Source: Trichormus_B sp936914905 (lineage in GTDB: Bacteria > Cyanobacteriota > Cyanobacteriia > Cyanobacteriales > Nostocaceae). From it: a stretch of 64,000 bases of DNA. Numbering within the stretch: the stretch's first letter is position 1; each line of letters starts with the position of its first letter. The stretch lies in assembly GCF_039871975.1 (NCBI RefSeq), contig NZ_JBDPLL010000001.1; one strand, 5' to 3'. Below are positions 35,619-46,854 of this stretch, piece by piece. The translations under genes were made by a program, and so were the position numbers. Below the pieces are notes generated by a model. That model did not search any database. It had not been told where the DNA came from and was given only the letters and a program-made list of their open reading frames with translations.

Positions 35619-36410
35619 TTACAACCAACCCCGTAAACTATAAATAACACTGCCAATATATTCTTTTAAAGCGTTGGTAAATTGATACAAATTAGTTGTA
35701 TCTGGTAATAAATTCAGTATAGCGCCTTTGGGAGTCCTGGTAAGTTCCTGAAGTTCTCCTTGGCTAACTAGAAAGTCTGTGGGTGCAGGAATAACATCAA
35801 TACCTTGACGCTGGAATATTTTGAGCGATCGCGGTGTGTGCATAGCTGATGTTACTAACAATACTTTTTTAATTCCCCGATTTTCGAGGGTTTCTTTCAC
35901 ATTTACCGCATTCTGATAGGTATTTAAAGAATCGGGTTCTTGAATAATCGCCTCGGAAGGAATACCAATAGATGTCAAAATGGTAGCCATATCAGCAGAT
36001 TCTGGAGAACCACTACCACGCCAATGTATACGACCACCACTCAAGACAATTATAGGCGCTTTCTTTTGGCGATAGAGTTGAGCTGCATAAATAACGCGAT
36101 CACCAGATTCACTTAAATCAACAGTCGGACGAGGCCAGACACCTGATTTAGTCGCACCACCTAAAACGACAATAGCTTCTGCTTGCGGTATTTCAGTCAA
36201 TGGGATATTTTGCCATTCTAGCGATCGCACCAGATTTTTAGCCACCCAAGCATTACTACAAACCAGTAATAAAGTTAAAGATAGAGAAATTGCGATCGCC
36301 GCAATCTTTGGTCGTTTCCACAAACTCACTAAAGCAACTATTAAACTAACACAGGCTAAATCCAGAGGATAGAAAAAAAGAGGCAATAATTTAGAAAGAT
36401 ATAGAAACAT
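35619..36410 (-). CDS. YdcF/ElyC-type DUF218 membrane protein
   Basis: This 263-aa protein has two N-terminal membrane helices (LFFYPLDLACVSLIVALVSL and IAAIAISLSLTLLLVCSNAW). A DUF218 domain follows with EAIVVLGGATKSG, APIIVLSGGRIHW, EPDSLNTYQNAVNV and VLLVTSAMHTPRSLKIFQRQG. It belongs with envelope-integrity proteins such as ElyC and is the longer paralogue of the gene at 24473. Intact. Confidence 0.85.
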   Translation of the reverse strand: MFLYLSKLLPLFFYPLDLACVSLIVALVSLWKRPKIAAIAISLSLTLLLVCSNAWVAKNLVRSLEWQNIPLTEIPQAEAIVVLGGATKSGVWPRPTVDLSESGDRVIYAAQLYRQKKAPIIVLSGGRIHWRGSGSPESADMATILTSIGIPSEAIIQEPDSLNTYQNAVNVKETLENRGIKKVLLVTSAMHTPRSLKIFQRQGIDVIPAPTDFLVSQGELQELTRTPKGAILNLLPDTTNLYQFTNALKEYIGSVIYSLRGWL

Positions 36411-36466
36411 AATTCGTAATTTCTAATTCGTAATTTCTAATTTACTCCAATGCCCAATTACCAATC

Positions 36467-36976
36467 TTACTTTTGCCAAAATCGAAAACTAAAACTTCCA
36501 CTAGGACGACGAAAACGACGACTATATATTCTTTTGTTTCGTGAAATACGTCTCTCATCAGGATATTCAATATCTACTTGTACCAAGTCATCTGATAGCT
36601 GAGTTTTGGTTGCTTCTTTACTTCTCCACCAAGCAATAATCCAACCGCCACCGAAAGCAGCAAATCCTCCAAATAAAATACTTATTGGCGCTGAATAACC
36701 AATAAACACAAAGCCAAACATAAAAACTAACCAGTATTTAAGTGCTGCATCAATGCCATCATTATAAGCTACATCTGGTATCTGGGGTTTATTTTCGTTG
36801 ACTGCTGTCAACCAACCTAAAGCAATACCACCCATAATACCTATAAACAAACTCAGTATTAATGAACCTTCTATAAAACTAGAAATAATTGTTAAGAGAA
36901 AACCAAATACTAGTTGAGAAAAAAAGTTTGGATAAGAAGATAATATTTCACTAAGGAAATTTTTGTTAAATGCCAT
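36467..36976 (-). CDS. Hypothetical membrane protein, 169 aa
   Basis: It has four hydrophobic stretches: LVFGFLLTIISSFIEGSLI, LILSLFIGIMGGIALGWL, YWLVFMFGFVFIGYSA and ILFGGFAAFGGGWIIAWW. A basic cytoplasmic tail (RRISRNKRIYSRRFRR) follows. I do not recognise a named family. It lies 56 bases upstream of the YdcF-type gene in the same direction, so the two may be co-transcribed. Confidence 0.7.
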   Translation of the reverse strand: MAFNKNFLSEILSSYPNFFSQLVFGFLLTIISSFIEGSLILSLFIGIMGGIALGWLTAVNENKPQIPDVAYNDGIDAALKYWLVFMFGFVFIGYSAPISILFGGFAAFGGGWIIAWWRSKEATKTQLSDDLVQVDIEYPDERRISRNKRIYSRRFRRPSGSFSFRFWQK

Positions 36977-37143
36977 AATGTTGAGAATTCAAACTTCCTT
37001 CAAGATAGAGCTTACAGCAGGCTTAGCGTTAACGTTAAAGTAGTGTGTCGTAGACATAGTTTCTCTGAAAGAGGGACAAGATACAAAAAATAGGCAACAG
37101 GAAATAATGAATATATCCCTCTACTTCTTTCATCTGTCACTTG

Positions 37144-38670
37144 CTATAATTGTGCGTCCAATGATTGAGTCGTATCTAATATTGTCAGGTATGGTTGTTC
37201 CTGATTTGTAAGAGGTTCAGCTTGTTTAATTTGAGATACTAATAAATCCGCAGTAGCATCAGCAATATCACCAGTACGGTTAACAAGACGCTCTTGTAAT
37301 ACTTCTATTGGTGCAGTGCAGTGGATAATCTGTAAAGGTAATTGATTTTGTTGTGTTTGTGTTATCACCTCCTGTCGCAAATGTTGACGATCATATTTAG
37401 CATCTAAAATTATACACCAACCTTGATTAGCCAGTGAAATCCCCAATCTTAACAACCTGTCATAAGTCTTCTGTGTCATCTCTGGTGTATATATTTCATC
37501 ACCACCACGTTCTAGCAGAGGAATACCAGCCAAATGTTTTCTGACAGCATCAGAACGGAGATGAACTGCACCTAATTTCCGAGCCAAATATCTAGCTGTT
37601 GTACTTTTACCAGAAGCAGATAACCCTGACATCAAAATCACCTGACCCTGCTTAGGGATAGTATAATCCCATGCTTGGTAATAATATGCAGATGCCGTTT
37701 TTCCTGCTTCTTCCTTCACACTGGCGGGTAAATTTGGATCATCTAATAAAAACGAAGTCACTTTAGCCCGGACATAGGCTTGACGGCTTAAATACAAAGG
37801 TAAAACCTGTAAACCTTCCCAATCTCCAGTTTGTTCTGCATAAGTATTCAAAAATGCATTACCTAAATCTTTTCGGCCTTTTGCTTCTATATCCATTACC
37901 GTAAACGCCACATCATACATGACATCCACAAAGCGAAATGCCTCATTGAACTCTATGCAGTCAAACAGCATAATTTTGTCCTGCCATCGAGCAATATTTC
38001 TCAGGTGTAAATCCCCATGACATTCACGAATATAGTCATTGACAATTCTACTAGCAAATAATTCTGGACGTTGGTCAAAAAAGTTATCTGTATATGCTTT
38101 TGTTTGTGCAAAGCGTTCCTGTGTCTGAGGAGCACCAATATACTTTAGGGTTTGTTCGTAATTTTGATCAATAGCCAACCGCACTTGTGATACTTCACCA
38201 AAACTCCGGATGTGATCATTTGTCTGGGCTTGAGCATGATATTCAGCTACCACTCGTCCCAATTCTTCCAAATGAGTCTCATTTAATTTGTTTTGAGCAA
38301 AAAGTTCACTGAAGAGGGCTTCTTGGGGAAATTGCCGCATTTTCAGGGCATATTCTACTGCTTCTCCTGTACCTCCTAAATGATATTTTTCTCCTTCTAA
38401 AGTCACAGGTAAAACTTCCAAGTATAGTTCACTTGCTCCTCGTTCATTTAAGCGAAACTCTTGCTGACAAAAATGTTGTCGCTTTTCTAAGGTGGAGTAG
38501 TCTAAAAAGCCAAAATTTACAGGTTTTTTCAGTTTGTATGCATAATCCCCAGTTAGTAGCACATAAGAAACGTGAGTTTGTATTAATTCAATAGGTTCTG
38601 TGACTGGATGAGAATAGAATCCAGGTTTTAACATTTGCTCAATTAAATCTGGAAGATTGGTCTCTGTCAT
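37144..38670 (-). CDS. Fused aminoglycoside-phosphotransferase-like and AAA/P-loop kinase
   Basis: This 508-aa protein has an N-terminal APH-like domain (residues about 20-320), with the Brenner-type motif CHGDLHLRNIA and the following metal site IMLFDCIEFNEAFR. The C-terminal P-loop kinase (about 345-508) has the Walker A motif LMSGLSASGKSTTAR and later CIILDAKYDRQHLRQEV. The fused architecture is common in bacteria; the substrate is unknown. Both nucleotide-binding sites look intact. Confidence 0.82.
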   Translation of the reverse strand: MTETNLPDLIEQMLKPGFYSHPVTEPIELIQTHVSYVLLTGDYAYKLKKPVNFGFLDYSTLEKRQHFCQQEFRLNERGASELYLEVLPVTLEGEKYHLGGTGEAVEYALKMRQFPQEALFSELFAQNKLNETHLEELGRVVAEYHAQAQTNDHIRSFGEVSQVRLAIDQNYEQTLKYIGAPQTQERFAQTKAYTDNFFDQRPELFASRIVNDYIRECHGDLHLRNIARWQDKIMLFDCIEFNEAFRFVDVMYDVAFTVMDIEAKGRKDLGNAFLNTYAEQTGDWEGLQVLPLYLSRQAYVRAKVTSFLLDDPNLPASVKEEAGKTASAYYYQAWDYTIPKQGQVILMSGLSASGKSTTARYLARKLGAVHLRSDAVRKHLAGIPLLERGGDEIYTPEMTQKTYDRLLRLGISLANQGWCIILDAKYDRQHLRQEVITQTQQNQLPLQIIHCTAPIEVLQERLVNRTGDIADATADLLVSQIKQAEPLTNQEQPYLTILDTTQSLDAQL

Positions 38671-38718
38671 GGGATTTATGTTAACTCAAGTTGCTTATAA
38701 AAGTAGTAACTTAACAAA

Positions 38719-38741
38719 AAACCAGGGTGAATCCCTGGTTT
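38719..38741 (-). terminator. Rho-independent terminator after rplY
   Basis: The stem AAACCAGGG/CCCTGGTTT has a 5-base loop, and on the minus strand a T-run (TTTTTTG) follows. It is well placed to end the purA-rplY transcript. Confidence 0.8.
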
Positions 38742-38814
38742 AATGCGCAATTATGAGAGATTTTCAGTTATGATAAATTTTCAGTGCTTAAAAAGGCTAA
38801 CTTTAGAGTCTAGT

Positions 38815-39111
38815 TTAGGCTTTAGTAACGAAAAAACTGAGGTGATAAGGTGTTCCCTTCGCTGGATGAATCTGGACTTCGCGGAGTACGGTTTTACCAC
38901 TCCACTCAAGTTCAGGAATATTGAGTTCAATCTCAGTCCTATTGGGAGCTGCTTGTTTAAGTAAACGTTCAACAACTTTGGCATCAACTACCAAAGAAAT
39001 TGATTCTGTGCCTTTGTGACCGTACAAATTAGCTGGAATTAAACCAGAACGGCGTAAAGCTTTGGGTTTACTACCTTCTGGACGTTTTTGAGATTCTACT
39101 GTGATCGCCAT
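38815..39111 (-). CDS. rplY: 50S ribosomal protein L25, short form
   Basis: The 98 aa MAITVESQKRPEGSKPKALRRSGLIPANLYGHKG...REVQIHPAKGTPYHLSFF represent the 5S-rRNA-binding L25 domain without the C-terminal CTC extension. It lies 121 bases downstream of purA. The length is normal for the short cyanobacterial form. Confidence 0.92.
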   Translation of the reverse strand: MAITVESQKRPEGSKPKALRRSGLIPANLYGHKGTESISLVVDAKVVERLLKQAAPNRTEIELNIPELEWSGKTVLREVQIHPAKGTPYHLSFFVTKA

Positions 39112-39232
39112 ATTAGTTTTAATTTGTTAGTTGTCAGTTGTCAGTTGTCAGTTGTTAGTGAAAAAGGAGGAAGGTAGGAGGCAAAAGGCAAGAGGTGATT
39201 TTTCCCTTACACCCGTACATGCTGTTTTCTGA

Positions 39233-40567
39233 CTAAACAGAAACCGGTGTACCGTCTGCTTGCAAGAGAGCGCGTTTGGGTCCGTGAATAGGATCTTCAA
39301 CAATGATAGTTTGATCACGACTTGCTCCCAAGGAAACTATCGCAATCGGGACTTCCATCAGTTCTGCTAAGAATTTTAGATAATCTAGTGCTTGCTGTGG
39401 TAAGTCTTCCAAGGTACGGCATTCGGTTGTTGGTACTTGCCATCCTGGTACGCTTTTGTATATGGGACGACAAATGGCAAACTGACGGGCGCTGGTGGGG
39501 AAGTGTTCGCAGCGTTGGCCATCTATTTCATAAGCTACACAAACTTGGATTTCTTCTAGCTCATCTAGTACATCTAGTTTGGTCAGTGCCATACAATCCA
39601 TGCCGTTAATACGGACTGCATAACGCCCAATGACTGCATCAAACCAACCACAACGGCGCTTTCTACCTGTCGTTGTGCCGAATTCTGCACCTCGATCGCC
39701 CAATATATCTCCCACTTCCCCATGCAATTCTGTGGGGAATGGTCCTTCACCTACTCTAGTGGTGTACGCTTTGGATACACCAATGACCCGGTCTATGATT
39801 GTCGGTCCCAGACCAGTGCCGACGCAAGCACCCCCAGCTACAGGATTAGATGAGGTGACATAGGGATAAGTCCCATGATCCAAGTCCAGCAGTGTTCCCT
39901 GTGCGCCTTCAAACAAAATGTTACGTCGTTTCTGCACTGCATCATATATTTTTAACGATGTATCTACTACAAAAGGACGTAACTTTTCTGCATACTCTAA
40001 ATACTCTGCAATGACTTCTTGGGGATCAAGGGGTGGCAAATTATACAGCTTTTCTAAAATGGTGTTCTTATAATTTATAGTCCATTCCAGCTGTTCATGT
40101 AATCCGATAGGATCCATCAGGTCTAAAATCCTAATGCCTATCCGTTCTGATTTATCAGCGTAGGTAGGGCCAATTCCTCTGCCAGTCGTACCGATTTTAT
40201 GATTGCCCCGTTTTTCTTCTGCTGCCTTGTCAATTAGTCGGTGATACGGCATAGTAACATGAGCAGTCTGAGATATCAGCAGATTGTCCGTAGAAATATT
40301 TAGTTGTTCTAGTTGTTCGAGTTCTTTTATCAAGACCTGTGGATCTATGACTGTCCCACAGCCGATAATACACTCAGTATCTGGATATAATATACCAGAG
40401 GGAATTAAGTGCAGCTTAAATGTCTGACCTTGGACTACTATTGTGTGTCCAGCGTTAACTCCCCCCTGGTAACGTACCACCACGTCTGCGGAGCAGCTGA
40501 GTAAGTCAGTTATTTTACCTTTTCCTTCATCGCCCCATTGAGCGCCTATGACAATGACGTTAGCCAA
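39233..40567 (-). CDS. purA: Adenylosuccinate synthetase
   Basis: This 444-aa enzyme converts IMP and aspartate to adenylosuccinate with GTP. It contains the P-loop-like VIGAQWGDEGKGKITDLL, GVNAGHTIVV, IGTTGRGIGPTYADK, FEGAQGTLLDLDHGTYPYVTSSN and the C-terminal guanine site. It is full length and intact. Confidence 0.96.
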   Translation of the reverse strand: MANVIVIGAQWGDEGKGKITDLLSCSADVVVRYQGGVNAGHTIVVQGQTFKLHLIPSGILYPDTECIIGCGTVIDPQVLIKELEQLEQLNISTDNLLISQTAHVTMPYHRLIDKAAEEKRGNHKIGTTGRGIGPTYADKSERIGIRILDLMDPIGLHEQLEWTINYKNTILEKLYNLPPLDPQEVIAEYLEYAEKLRPFVVDTSLKIYDAVQKRRNILFEGAQGTLLDLDHGTYPYVTSSNPVAGGACVGTGLGPTIIDRVIGVSKAYTTRVGEGPFPTELHGEVGDILGDRGAEFGTTTGRKRRCGWFDAVIGRYAVRINGMDCMALTKLDVLDELEEIQVCVAYEIDGQRCEHFPTSARQFAICRPIYKSVPGWQVPTTECRTLEDLPQQALDYLKFLAELMEVPIAIVSLGASRDQTIIVEDPIHGPKRALLQADGTPVSV

Positions 40568-40788
40568 GAGATTATATTAAAGGGTAAAGTTTCCACAGAT
40601 ATCAATTATTAACAGATTTTTCATATTTTGTCAAGCAATTTGGGTGATTGGCAATTGGTAATTGATAAGATTATTACTAACTTCCTTATATGTAGTATCA
40701 CCAGCCATCCGATTTTGCATTAACCCCATGGATAAATCCGGGGGCTTCTACCATCCAGGAATTATCACTCCCCAATGCCCAATCCCCT
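40568..40788. other. Upstream of purA, with dispersed repeat copy 2
   Basis: It contains the dispersed repeat copy at 40733-40764 (GGATAAATCC, GGGGCTT, TACC, AGGAATT) similar to 14472-14515. No gene is seen. Confidence 0.45.
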
Positions 40789-43132
40789 ATGAAAGTTCTG
40801 CAACGTCTTTGTATTGACTAGCAAAATGCTCGCTGGTGGTTCGATGTATTAATTATTGCTACTAGCTACTATGTTAGTTCTTGGCTAGTTTTGAAAAAAT
40901 GTCTGTTCCTGCTTTTGGTACTCCTGTTTGCCCAGGTACGGGTTTTAGTATTGGCTTTCTATTGTTGTGGGGGTGATCACGTCGGTTTGGTGTATTTCTA
41001 GGAGCAATGTTGGCTAATTATATCGGCATTAAACCTATAATTTTAGCAATTATTGGAGGTATTGGTACAACTATTAGCTCACTAATTACTTTAATAGTAA
41101 TGGTTAGATGAACTCGAACTAATTACCCTTTTAATCAAGTTAGAGACGTAGTAATTTTTTCTCTTTGTAGTTTATTTACTGGAACTGTTTTTCAATCCTT
41201 ATGACGTATTATTACGGTTCGCTTAGGCGGTTATGAAGAGTGGAATAAGTATTGAGATATTTTCTTTAGTTGGTGGGTTGCTTATGCTATCGGAATTTTG
41301 GTATTTGCTTCTCCTATTTGAATTTTCTTTCAAAAGATAGTTAAGTCGGAAGTTGAATCCAGACCAAACAAAGAAATGTTATTGGCAGTAATTACTTTAT
41401 GTATAGTTAGTTATTTTACTTTTCTTCGACCACAAGCATTAGAGTATTTACTTTTACCACCGTTACTTTGGTCTGCTTTTCAGTTTCGTGGAAAAATTAC
41501 TACTTTGTTAGTAGCAACTATATCTATAATAGCTTTTGTCGCTACGAGTTATCGTTTAGGAGTGTTTTATGACGCAGCTTTAAAAAATCATTCAATCATA
41601 TTATTACAACTGTTTATTGGCGTGATTAGTCTAACTGTGATAGTGATGTTAGTCATCATTGCAGATAATCATCAATATAGGTTAAATCTAAAAATAGTCA
41701 ATACGGAATTAGAACAACAAGTTTTTGAGTGCACCGAGGATTTGCAAGAGAGCGAAGCTAAAGCTGAAGCTGTAAACCACGCCAAGAACGCGTTTATTGC
41801 TAACATGAGTCACAAATTGCGATAGCCACTGAGTACTGTGATCGGTTTATTACAATTGATATTACATGCAAATAATCTTCCTTTTGAGGAATATGAAGAT
41901 GCAGGTATTATTTATCGCAGTGGAGATTGTTTGCTAACCCTGATTAATTATATTCTCGATTTATCAAAAATTGAAGCAGGTAAAGCTTCTCTGAATGTAA
42001 ATAACTTTATTGGTTGCTAGATAATTTAGAAGATATGCTATATTTACGCGCCAGCAATGGGGAATTCAAACTAATATTCCAACGCACTGAAAATGTCCCC
42101 CGCTATATTTGTAGTTTTAATTAGTAATGGCATCAAACTTACCCATAAATATGATATTACACTTAATGCGAACAAGGGGAATAAAGAAAGTAAAAATGTT
42201 TCTACTCTTCATCTCAGAGTAAGTGATATAGGTGTGGGTATTGCTGCGGCTGAATTACTAATACTTTAAGCTTTTGCTCAAGCACTAGGAGGACAAGAGA
42301 TGCAAGAAGGAACCGATTTAGGTTTAGATATTAGTCGCGGGTTTGTACAACTAATGGGTGGAGATATTTCAGTTGAAAGTGAAATAGGAAAAAGTACAAC
42401 TTTAAAAGTATCTATTTAAGCAACATTAGGTCAAGTAATAATTAATAATTATCCAGAGGAAGATCAACGAGTCATAAGAATTGCTCCAGGACAACCTACA
42501 TATAAAATACTATATTAGATTATAAACCTATTAATCGTTAATTGTTGTTTAAGCTTTTAGAATCGTTGGTTTCTGAAATGAAAGAAGCTAGTAATGAACA
42601 AAAATCGATCACTATTCGGGATAAATGGGAACCTAATTTAAATAGATATGAGAATACTCATTATAGATAGCTATGATGGAACTAAATATATTAAGTCTAC
42701 TACTAAAGGCAATGCTACCGCTGTAATGGCATTAACAACGAGTCTTCTAGAAGAAGAAAAAGCCATTGTTATTTCAGGCAATTGTGATGATTTTCTCCGT
42801 AAACCTTTTACAGAGCATTCAATTTCTGAAGCGCTTGCGAAATATTTAGGTGTAAAATATCTCTATGCAAAAACCACTGCGCTTAATTTAGATAGTTCAG
42901 AAGCCAGCACCTTGACATCAGAACATTTGACCTGTATGTCATAAGCATAGATTGATCAGTTATACCAAGCTGCATTGGAAGTAAACACTAATTCTGTGAT
43001 AGAATTGATTAAAAGAATTCCTAAAATAGAAAGCTTTTTGATTCAATCTTTGAATCTTTGAGAGAATCTGCTAGACAATTTGAATTTGAAAAGTTAGTTG
43101 ATTTAGCTGAAACTTTAATCAGCAGTGAATAG
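40789..43132 (+). pseudogene. Hybrid histidine kinase pseudogene with MASE1-like membrane region
   Basis: The start MKVLQRLCID is followed by a TAG and a long hydrophobic, stop-containing region (multi-helix sensor, MASE1-like). Readable kinase parts are NHAKNAFIANMSHKLR (H-box), then a TAG; INYILDLSKIEAGK; VSDIGVGIAAAE; and GLDISRGFVQLMGGDISVESEIGKSTT. A receiver or HPt-like remainder follows (DDFLRKPFTEHSISEALAKYLG, ending LVDLAETLISSE). More than ten stops or frame changes are present. The C-terminal part closely resembles that of the pseudogene at 46855, so they are paralogues. Confidence 0.75.
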
Positions 43133-43160
43133 CCATAGTACTGATAAATTAAAATAAGGT

Positions 43161-43182
43161 TCTTTCAAATTAATTTGAAAGA
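43161..43182. repeat. Perfect 22-base palindrome
   Basis: TCTTTCAAATT followed by its exact complement, 29 bases after the end of the kinase pseudogene. It may be a relic terminator or an operator-like dyad. Confidence 0.8.
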
Positions 43183-43633
43183 GACAACAAAACCTAATTA
43201 TGTAAATAAACATTAACTTGACTAAAAACTTCTAGTTCTTCGGTTCTTTTTATGAAAAACCTGGTTTTTTTCATTAAAAGCCTTATTCTCTAGGTTTTCT
43301 ATTTAAGATAAGGGCATAATTCTTTATGCACCTTTCCCGTAAGGGTTTTATGATAATCAATCCTCAATCACCATAAGAGCAATGCAAGAGCCAAGCTTAT
43401 TCTCATCTAATTTCTGCTTACTTAAATCTGTTTCTATTAGTAGAAAATATTGCATAACAGGTTTAGGTTTAGCAAAAATGCCAATTTAATTATATTTACA
43501 AACCTTTATAATCTGTATGGAAATAATTCATAATTTGTAATTAAGTTTTGGAACAGATCAGATATTTATAACTACTTACAAAACTTCCTGTATTGAGGAA
43601 TAGGAGATTTTAAACTCCAATATTCGGTAAGAT
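43183..43633. other. Intergenic region, nothing recognised
   Basis: About 450 AT-rich bases between dead kinase and dead substrate-binding protein genes. It contains GAAAAACCTGG...CTAGGTTTTC-type partial dyads but no clear promoter or gene. Confidence 0.35.
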
Positions 43634-44728
43634 TTGTTAAAATTTTCACAAAATGTCAATCTAGATTATGGCGATTACATGAATTTAATTAATTTAATCA
43701 TAAAGTATCAAAATAGACTGTTAAACAAAAGTTCAGGAGTTTTGCTTGTTAAACTCCTAAAATATTTAACTTGGAGTATAGTTACGGTAGTTTTAGCGAT
43801 TGCTCTCGCAAATTGTACCACCAAACCCGTTGCACCATTATGCATTGCTGCTAATCTTTGGACAGGATATGAAACTTTATATTTCGCCCGTGACTTGGGT
43901 TTTTATGACAACAAGCCGATCAGGTTGGTAGATTATCCTTCAGGAACAGAGGAAGTCAGAGCTTATTGAAACAATGAAATTGAAGGTACAGGGTTATCAA
44001 TTGACTAAGCTATCTCTCTACCAGCAATGTAAGAAAATATTAGGACTATTACCATTATGGATGTTTCTCATGGTGGGGATGTGATTTTAGGAAAACTAGA
44101 GATTACATAGATGAAAGCCTTAAAGGGCAAGCGAGTGGGAGTAGAAGCAACCTCTTTAGGAGCTTCATTTATTACTCGTGCGCTGGAAAGAAATGGGATC
44201 TCTGTTAAGGATATTCAGGTTGTTTCTTTAGAACTTACAGAACATGAACGAGCCTATAAACAAGGAAATGTAGATGCTGTTTTTACCTTTGGTCTAGCAG
44301 AAATTAAACTATTGGTAGCAGAGGTAAGGTCATTATTTGATAGCAGCCAAATTACTGGAGAAATTGTGGATATTATAGCTGTTATTACAGAAGTGACAGC
44401 TAATTATTTTGACACTATTCAATCATTAATAAATGGACGATTCTGCACCTTAAATTTTTCCTATAATTTTCTTAAAACGATCCTCACTATGCAGATATTC
44501 GTATTGCCGAACTAACTCAATTAACCCCAGAACAAATTTTAAATTTCTTTAAAGGATTAGGTTAAATCAATTTAGAATAAAATCATATAATACTTAATCA
44601 AACCAATCTTAAATTTATTAAGACTATGCAAAGCCTTATACAAACTATAGTGGAAAATAAATTGATGTGAAAAAGTGATTGATACTGTACCTCTGATGAT
44701 CGATTTATTAAAAAAACTAAATTATAAA
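43634..44728 (+). pseudogene. ABC-type substrate-binding protein (SsuA/ThiY-like) pseudogene
   Basis: The N-terminus has a lipoprotein-like signal (TWSIVTVVLAIALANCTTKP, with the Cys as lipobox), then CIAANLWTGYETLYFARDLGFYDNKPIRLVDYPSGTEEV as in NMT1/SsuA-type periplasmic binding proteins. After several stops the frame resumes at 44111 with MKALKGKRVGVEATSLGASFITRALERNGISVKDIQVVSL. It then decays again through the C-terminus. It lies directly before the hybrid kinase at 44733 (only a few bases), a known pairing of solute-binding sensor and kinase. Confidence 0.75.
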
Positions 44729-44732
44729 AGTA

Positions 44733-46805
44733 ATGATGAAAAAATTCCCCCTACCTCTAAGATATTCAATTCCGGTAATTTTAATATTTTTTGGTGGACT
44801 ATTTGGCATAACTTCCTTTAATAAAGAAATTACTGAAACATATAAAAGAACAGAAATAAGTACTAAAAATTATGTACGAATTTCCGCAGGACAAACATCA
44901 AAAATCCTAGATTATTTATATCGGACATCAGATATTGAAAATGGAGAAATTTCGATTATTAGTCAGCTAGGTAGTGATCCAAATATTAATGTATTAATGG
45001 TAATCGATGAGCAAGATATTCTTCATGTATCTAACCGTTACGAACTAAAAAACACTCCCATTAGTAATACAGTTGCTGCCGCATACGCTTCTAAGTTAAC
45101 TACTGTGCGAGCAACACTTACAGGAGAGGTTATACTTTCTCAAGATAAGCAAAGACTAATTGCAATTTATCCTATTCTTTTAAAGGTTTTGCCTGATAAA
45201 CTAAGCTCCTCTAGGGTAGGAATTTTATTTTTTGAATATGATCTTACTCGTGCTAAACAACAGGCATTTTGTGATGCTTTGAGACGTTCATTAACTTTTA
45301 ATATATTTTTAACTATATTTTGTTTAGGGTTATGGCTCTTCTTTGATTTAACCTTAACTCGGCGAGTTTCTTTGTTAGTTGCTGCTAGTAATAGTTTAGC
45401 TGAAGGAAATTTTAACGTCAGAACTGGATTATTAGGATCAGATGAACTTGTACAAATTTCTGTAGCATTTGATCACATGGCCAGTAAAATTCAGGAAAAT
45501 ACCCTAATCCTACAGCAGGAGTTAATAAAAAGGGAAATTATAGAAGCTAAATTGAAAGAAACTAACGAACAACTTTCTATTTCTAATATTGAACTTGCTT
45601 CGCTTACTAAGGCTAAAAGTGAGTTTCTTTCCAATATGAGCCACGAAATTCGTACTCCTATGAATGGCGTGATTTGTATGGCTGAACTCCTCTCTATGAA
45701 AAACCTTTCAGAGGAACAGCAAGATATAGTCCAAACAATTCGAGATAGCGGTAATGCTCTTCTAGTAATTATTAATGATATTCTTGACTTCTCGAAAATC
45801 GAATCAGGAAATTTGCAATTAGAAGAACATCAATTTGTTTTAGGAGATATTATTAAATCTGTACTTAAGCTTCTTTATACCCAAGCAGTAACTAAAAATA
45901 TTCACCTGGAATATTCGATTAATTCTGATGTACCGACGAATATTTTAGGAGATGCTACGCGCCTCCGACAGATTTTATTAAATCTGATTAGTAATGCCAT
46001 TAAATTCACTGAACACGGTCATGTTTCTATTGCAGTTATAGCTAATAAACAACAGGAAGATCAAAAAATAGAATTTATGATATCTATTAAAGATACAGGA
46101 ATTGGTATTGAGCATGACCGCTTAGATCAATTATTTCAACCTTTTACCCAAGCTGATACTTCCATTAGTCGTAAATACGGTGGAACAGGTTTAGGTTTAG
46201 CTATTAGTAAGAGTTTAGTGAATTTAATGGGAGGGAAAATTTGGGTAGAAAGTTTAGGTAATATTGGTGGTCATCCTCCTGAAAATTGGTTATCAAATTC
46301 GGTAAATAATAGTTTACCAGGTTCAATCTTTCATTTTACATTTATAGCAAAAGTGGTTTTACCTAGTAGTTTAATATCAGAAAAATTTCCCCAGGTATTT
46401 CCAGTAAAGACGATTACCGAAGTATCTACTCTGAAAATTCTATTAGCTGAAGATAACAAAATTAATCAGAAAGTTGTACTACTTACTCTCAAAAAGCTAG
46501 GTTACAGTGCGGATATTGCTAACAATGGTTTAGAAGTTTTAAAAAAAATCGAAACCCAGGTTTATGATGTCATTTTAATGGATATGCAAATGCCAGAAAT
46601 GGATGGAATTGCAGCTACACGGATAATTCGTCAATCTGCCAAAGTACAACCTTATATTATCGCACTAACTGCTAATGCTTTAGATGCTGATCGTCAAATA
46701 TGTTTAAATGTAGGTATGAATGATTATATTAGTAAACCCATTGTTATAGCTGACTTTCAGGAAGCATTAAAAAATGCAGCAACCATTAAACTCCCAAAAT
46801 TCTAA
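44733..46805 (+). CDS. Hybrid sensor histidine kinase
   Basis: The protein has 690 aa. It has TM1 (about residues 12-28), an extracytoplasmic sensor region (about 30-185), TM2 (about 188-210), a HAMP domain (about 210-262) and a coiled linker. HisKA carries the H-box FLSNMSHEIRTPMNG (His about 302). HATPase carries the N-box RQILLNLISNAIKFT, G1 IKDTGIGIE and G2 GGTGLGLAISKS. A C-terminal receiver has VILMDMQMPEMDG (phospho-acceptor Asp about 617) and YISKPI. All catalytic motifs are intact. It follows the dead substrate-binding protein gene, so its input partner may be lost. It is the only intact kinase of this cluster. Confidence 0.9.
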   Translation: MMKKFPLPLRYSIPVILIFFGGLFGITSFNKEITETYKRTEISTKNYVRISAGQTSKILDYLYRTSDIENGEISIISQLGSDPNINVLMVIDEQDILHVSNRYELKNTPISNTVAAAYASKLTTVRATLTGEVILSQDKQRLIAIYPILLKVLPDKLSSSRVGILFFEYDLTRAKQQAFCDALRRSLTFNIFLTIFCLGLWLFFDLTLTRRVSLLVAASNSLAEGNFNVRTGLLGSDELVQISVAFDHMASKIQENTLILQQELIKREIIEAKLKETNEQLSISNIELASLTKAKSEFLSNMSHEIRTPMNGVICMAELLSMKNLSEEQQDIVQTIRDSGNALLVIINDILDFSKIESGNLQLEEHQFVLGDIIKSVLKLLYTQAVTKNIHLEYSINSDVPTNILGDATRLRQILLNLISNAIKFTEHGHVSIAVIANKQQEDQKIEFMISIKDTGIGIEHDRLDQLFQPFTQADTSISRKYGGTGLGLAISKSLVNLMGGKIWVESLGNIGGHPPENWLSNSVNNSLPGSIFHFTFIAKVVLPSSLISEKFPQVFPVKTITEVSTLKILLAEDNKINQKVVLLTLKKLGYSADIANNGLEVLKKIETQVYDVILMDMQMPEMDGIAATRIIRQSAKVQPYIIALTANALDADRQICLNVGMNDYISKPIVIADFQEALKNAATIKLPKF

Positions 46806-46854
46806 GCATTACAGAAAGTCAAATAAGCAATGTCTACAATGAGTTACAACTAGA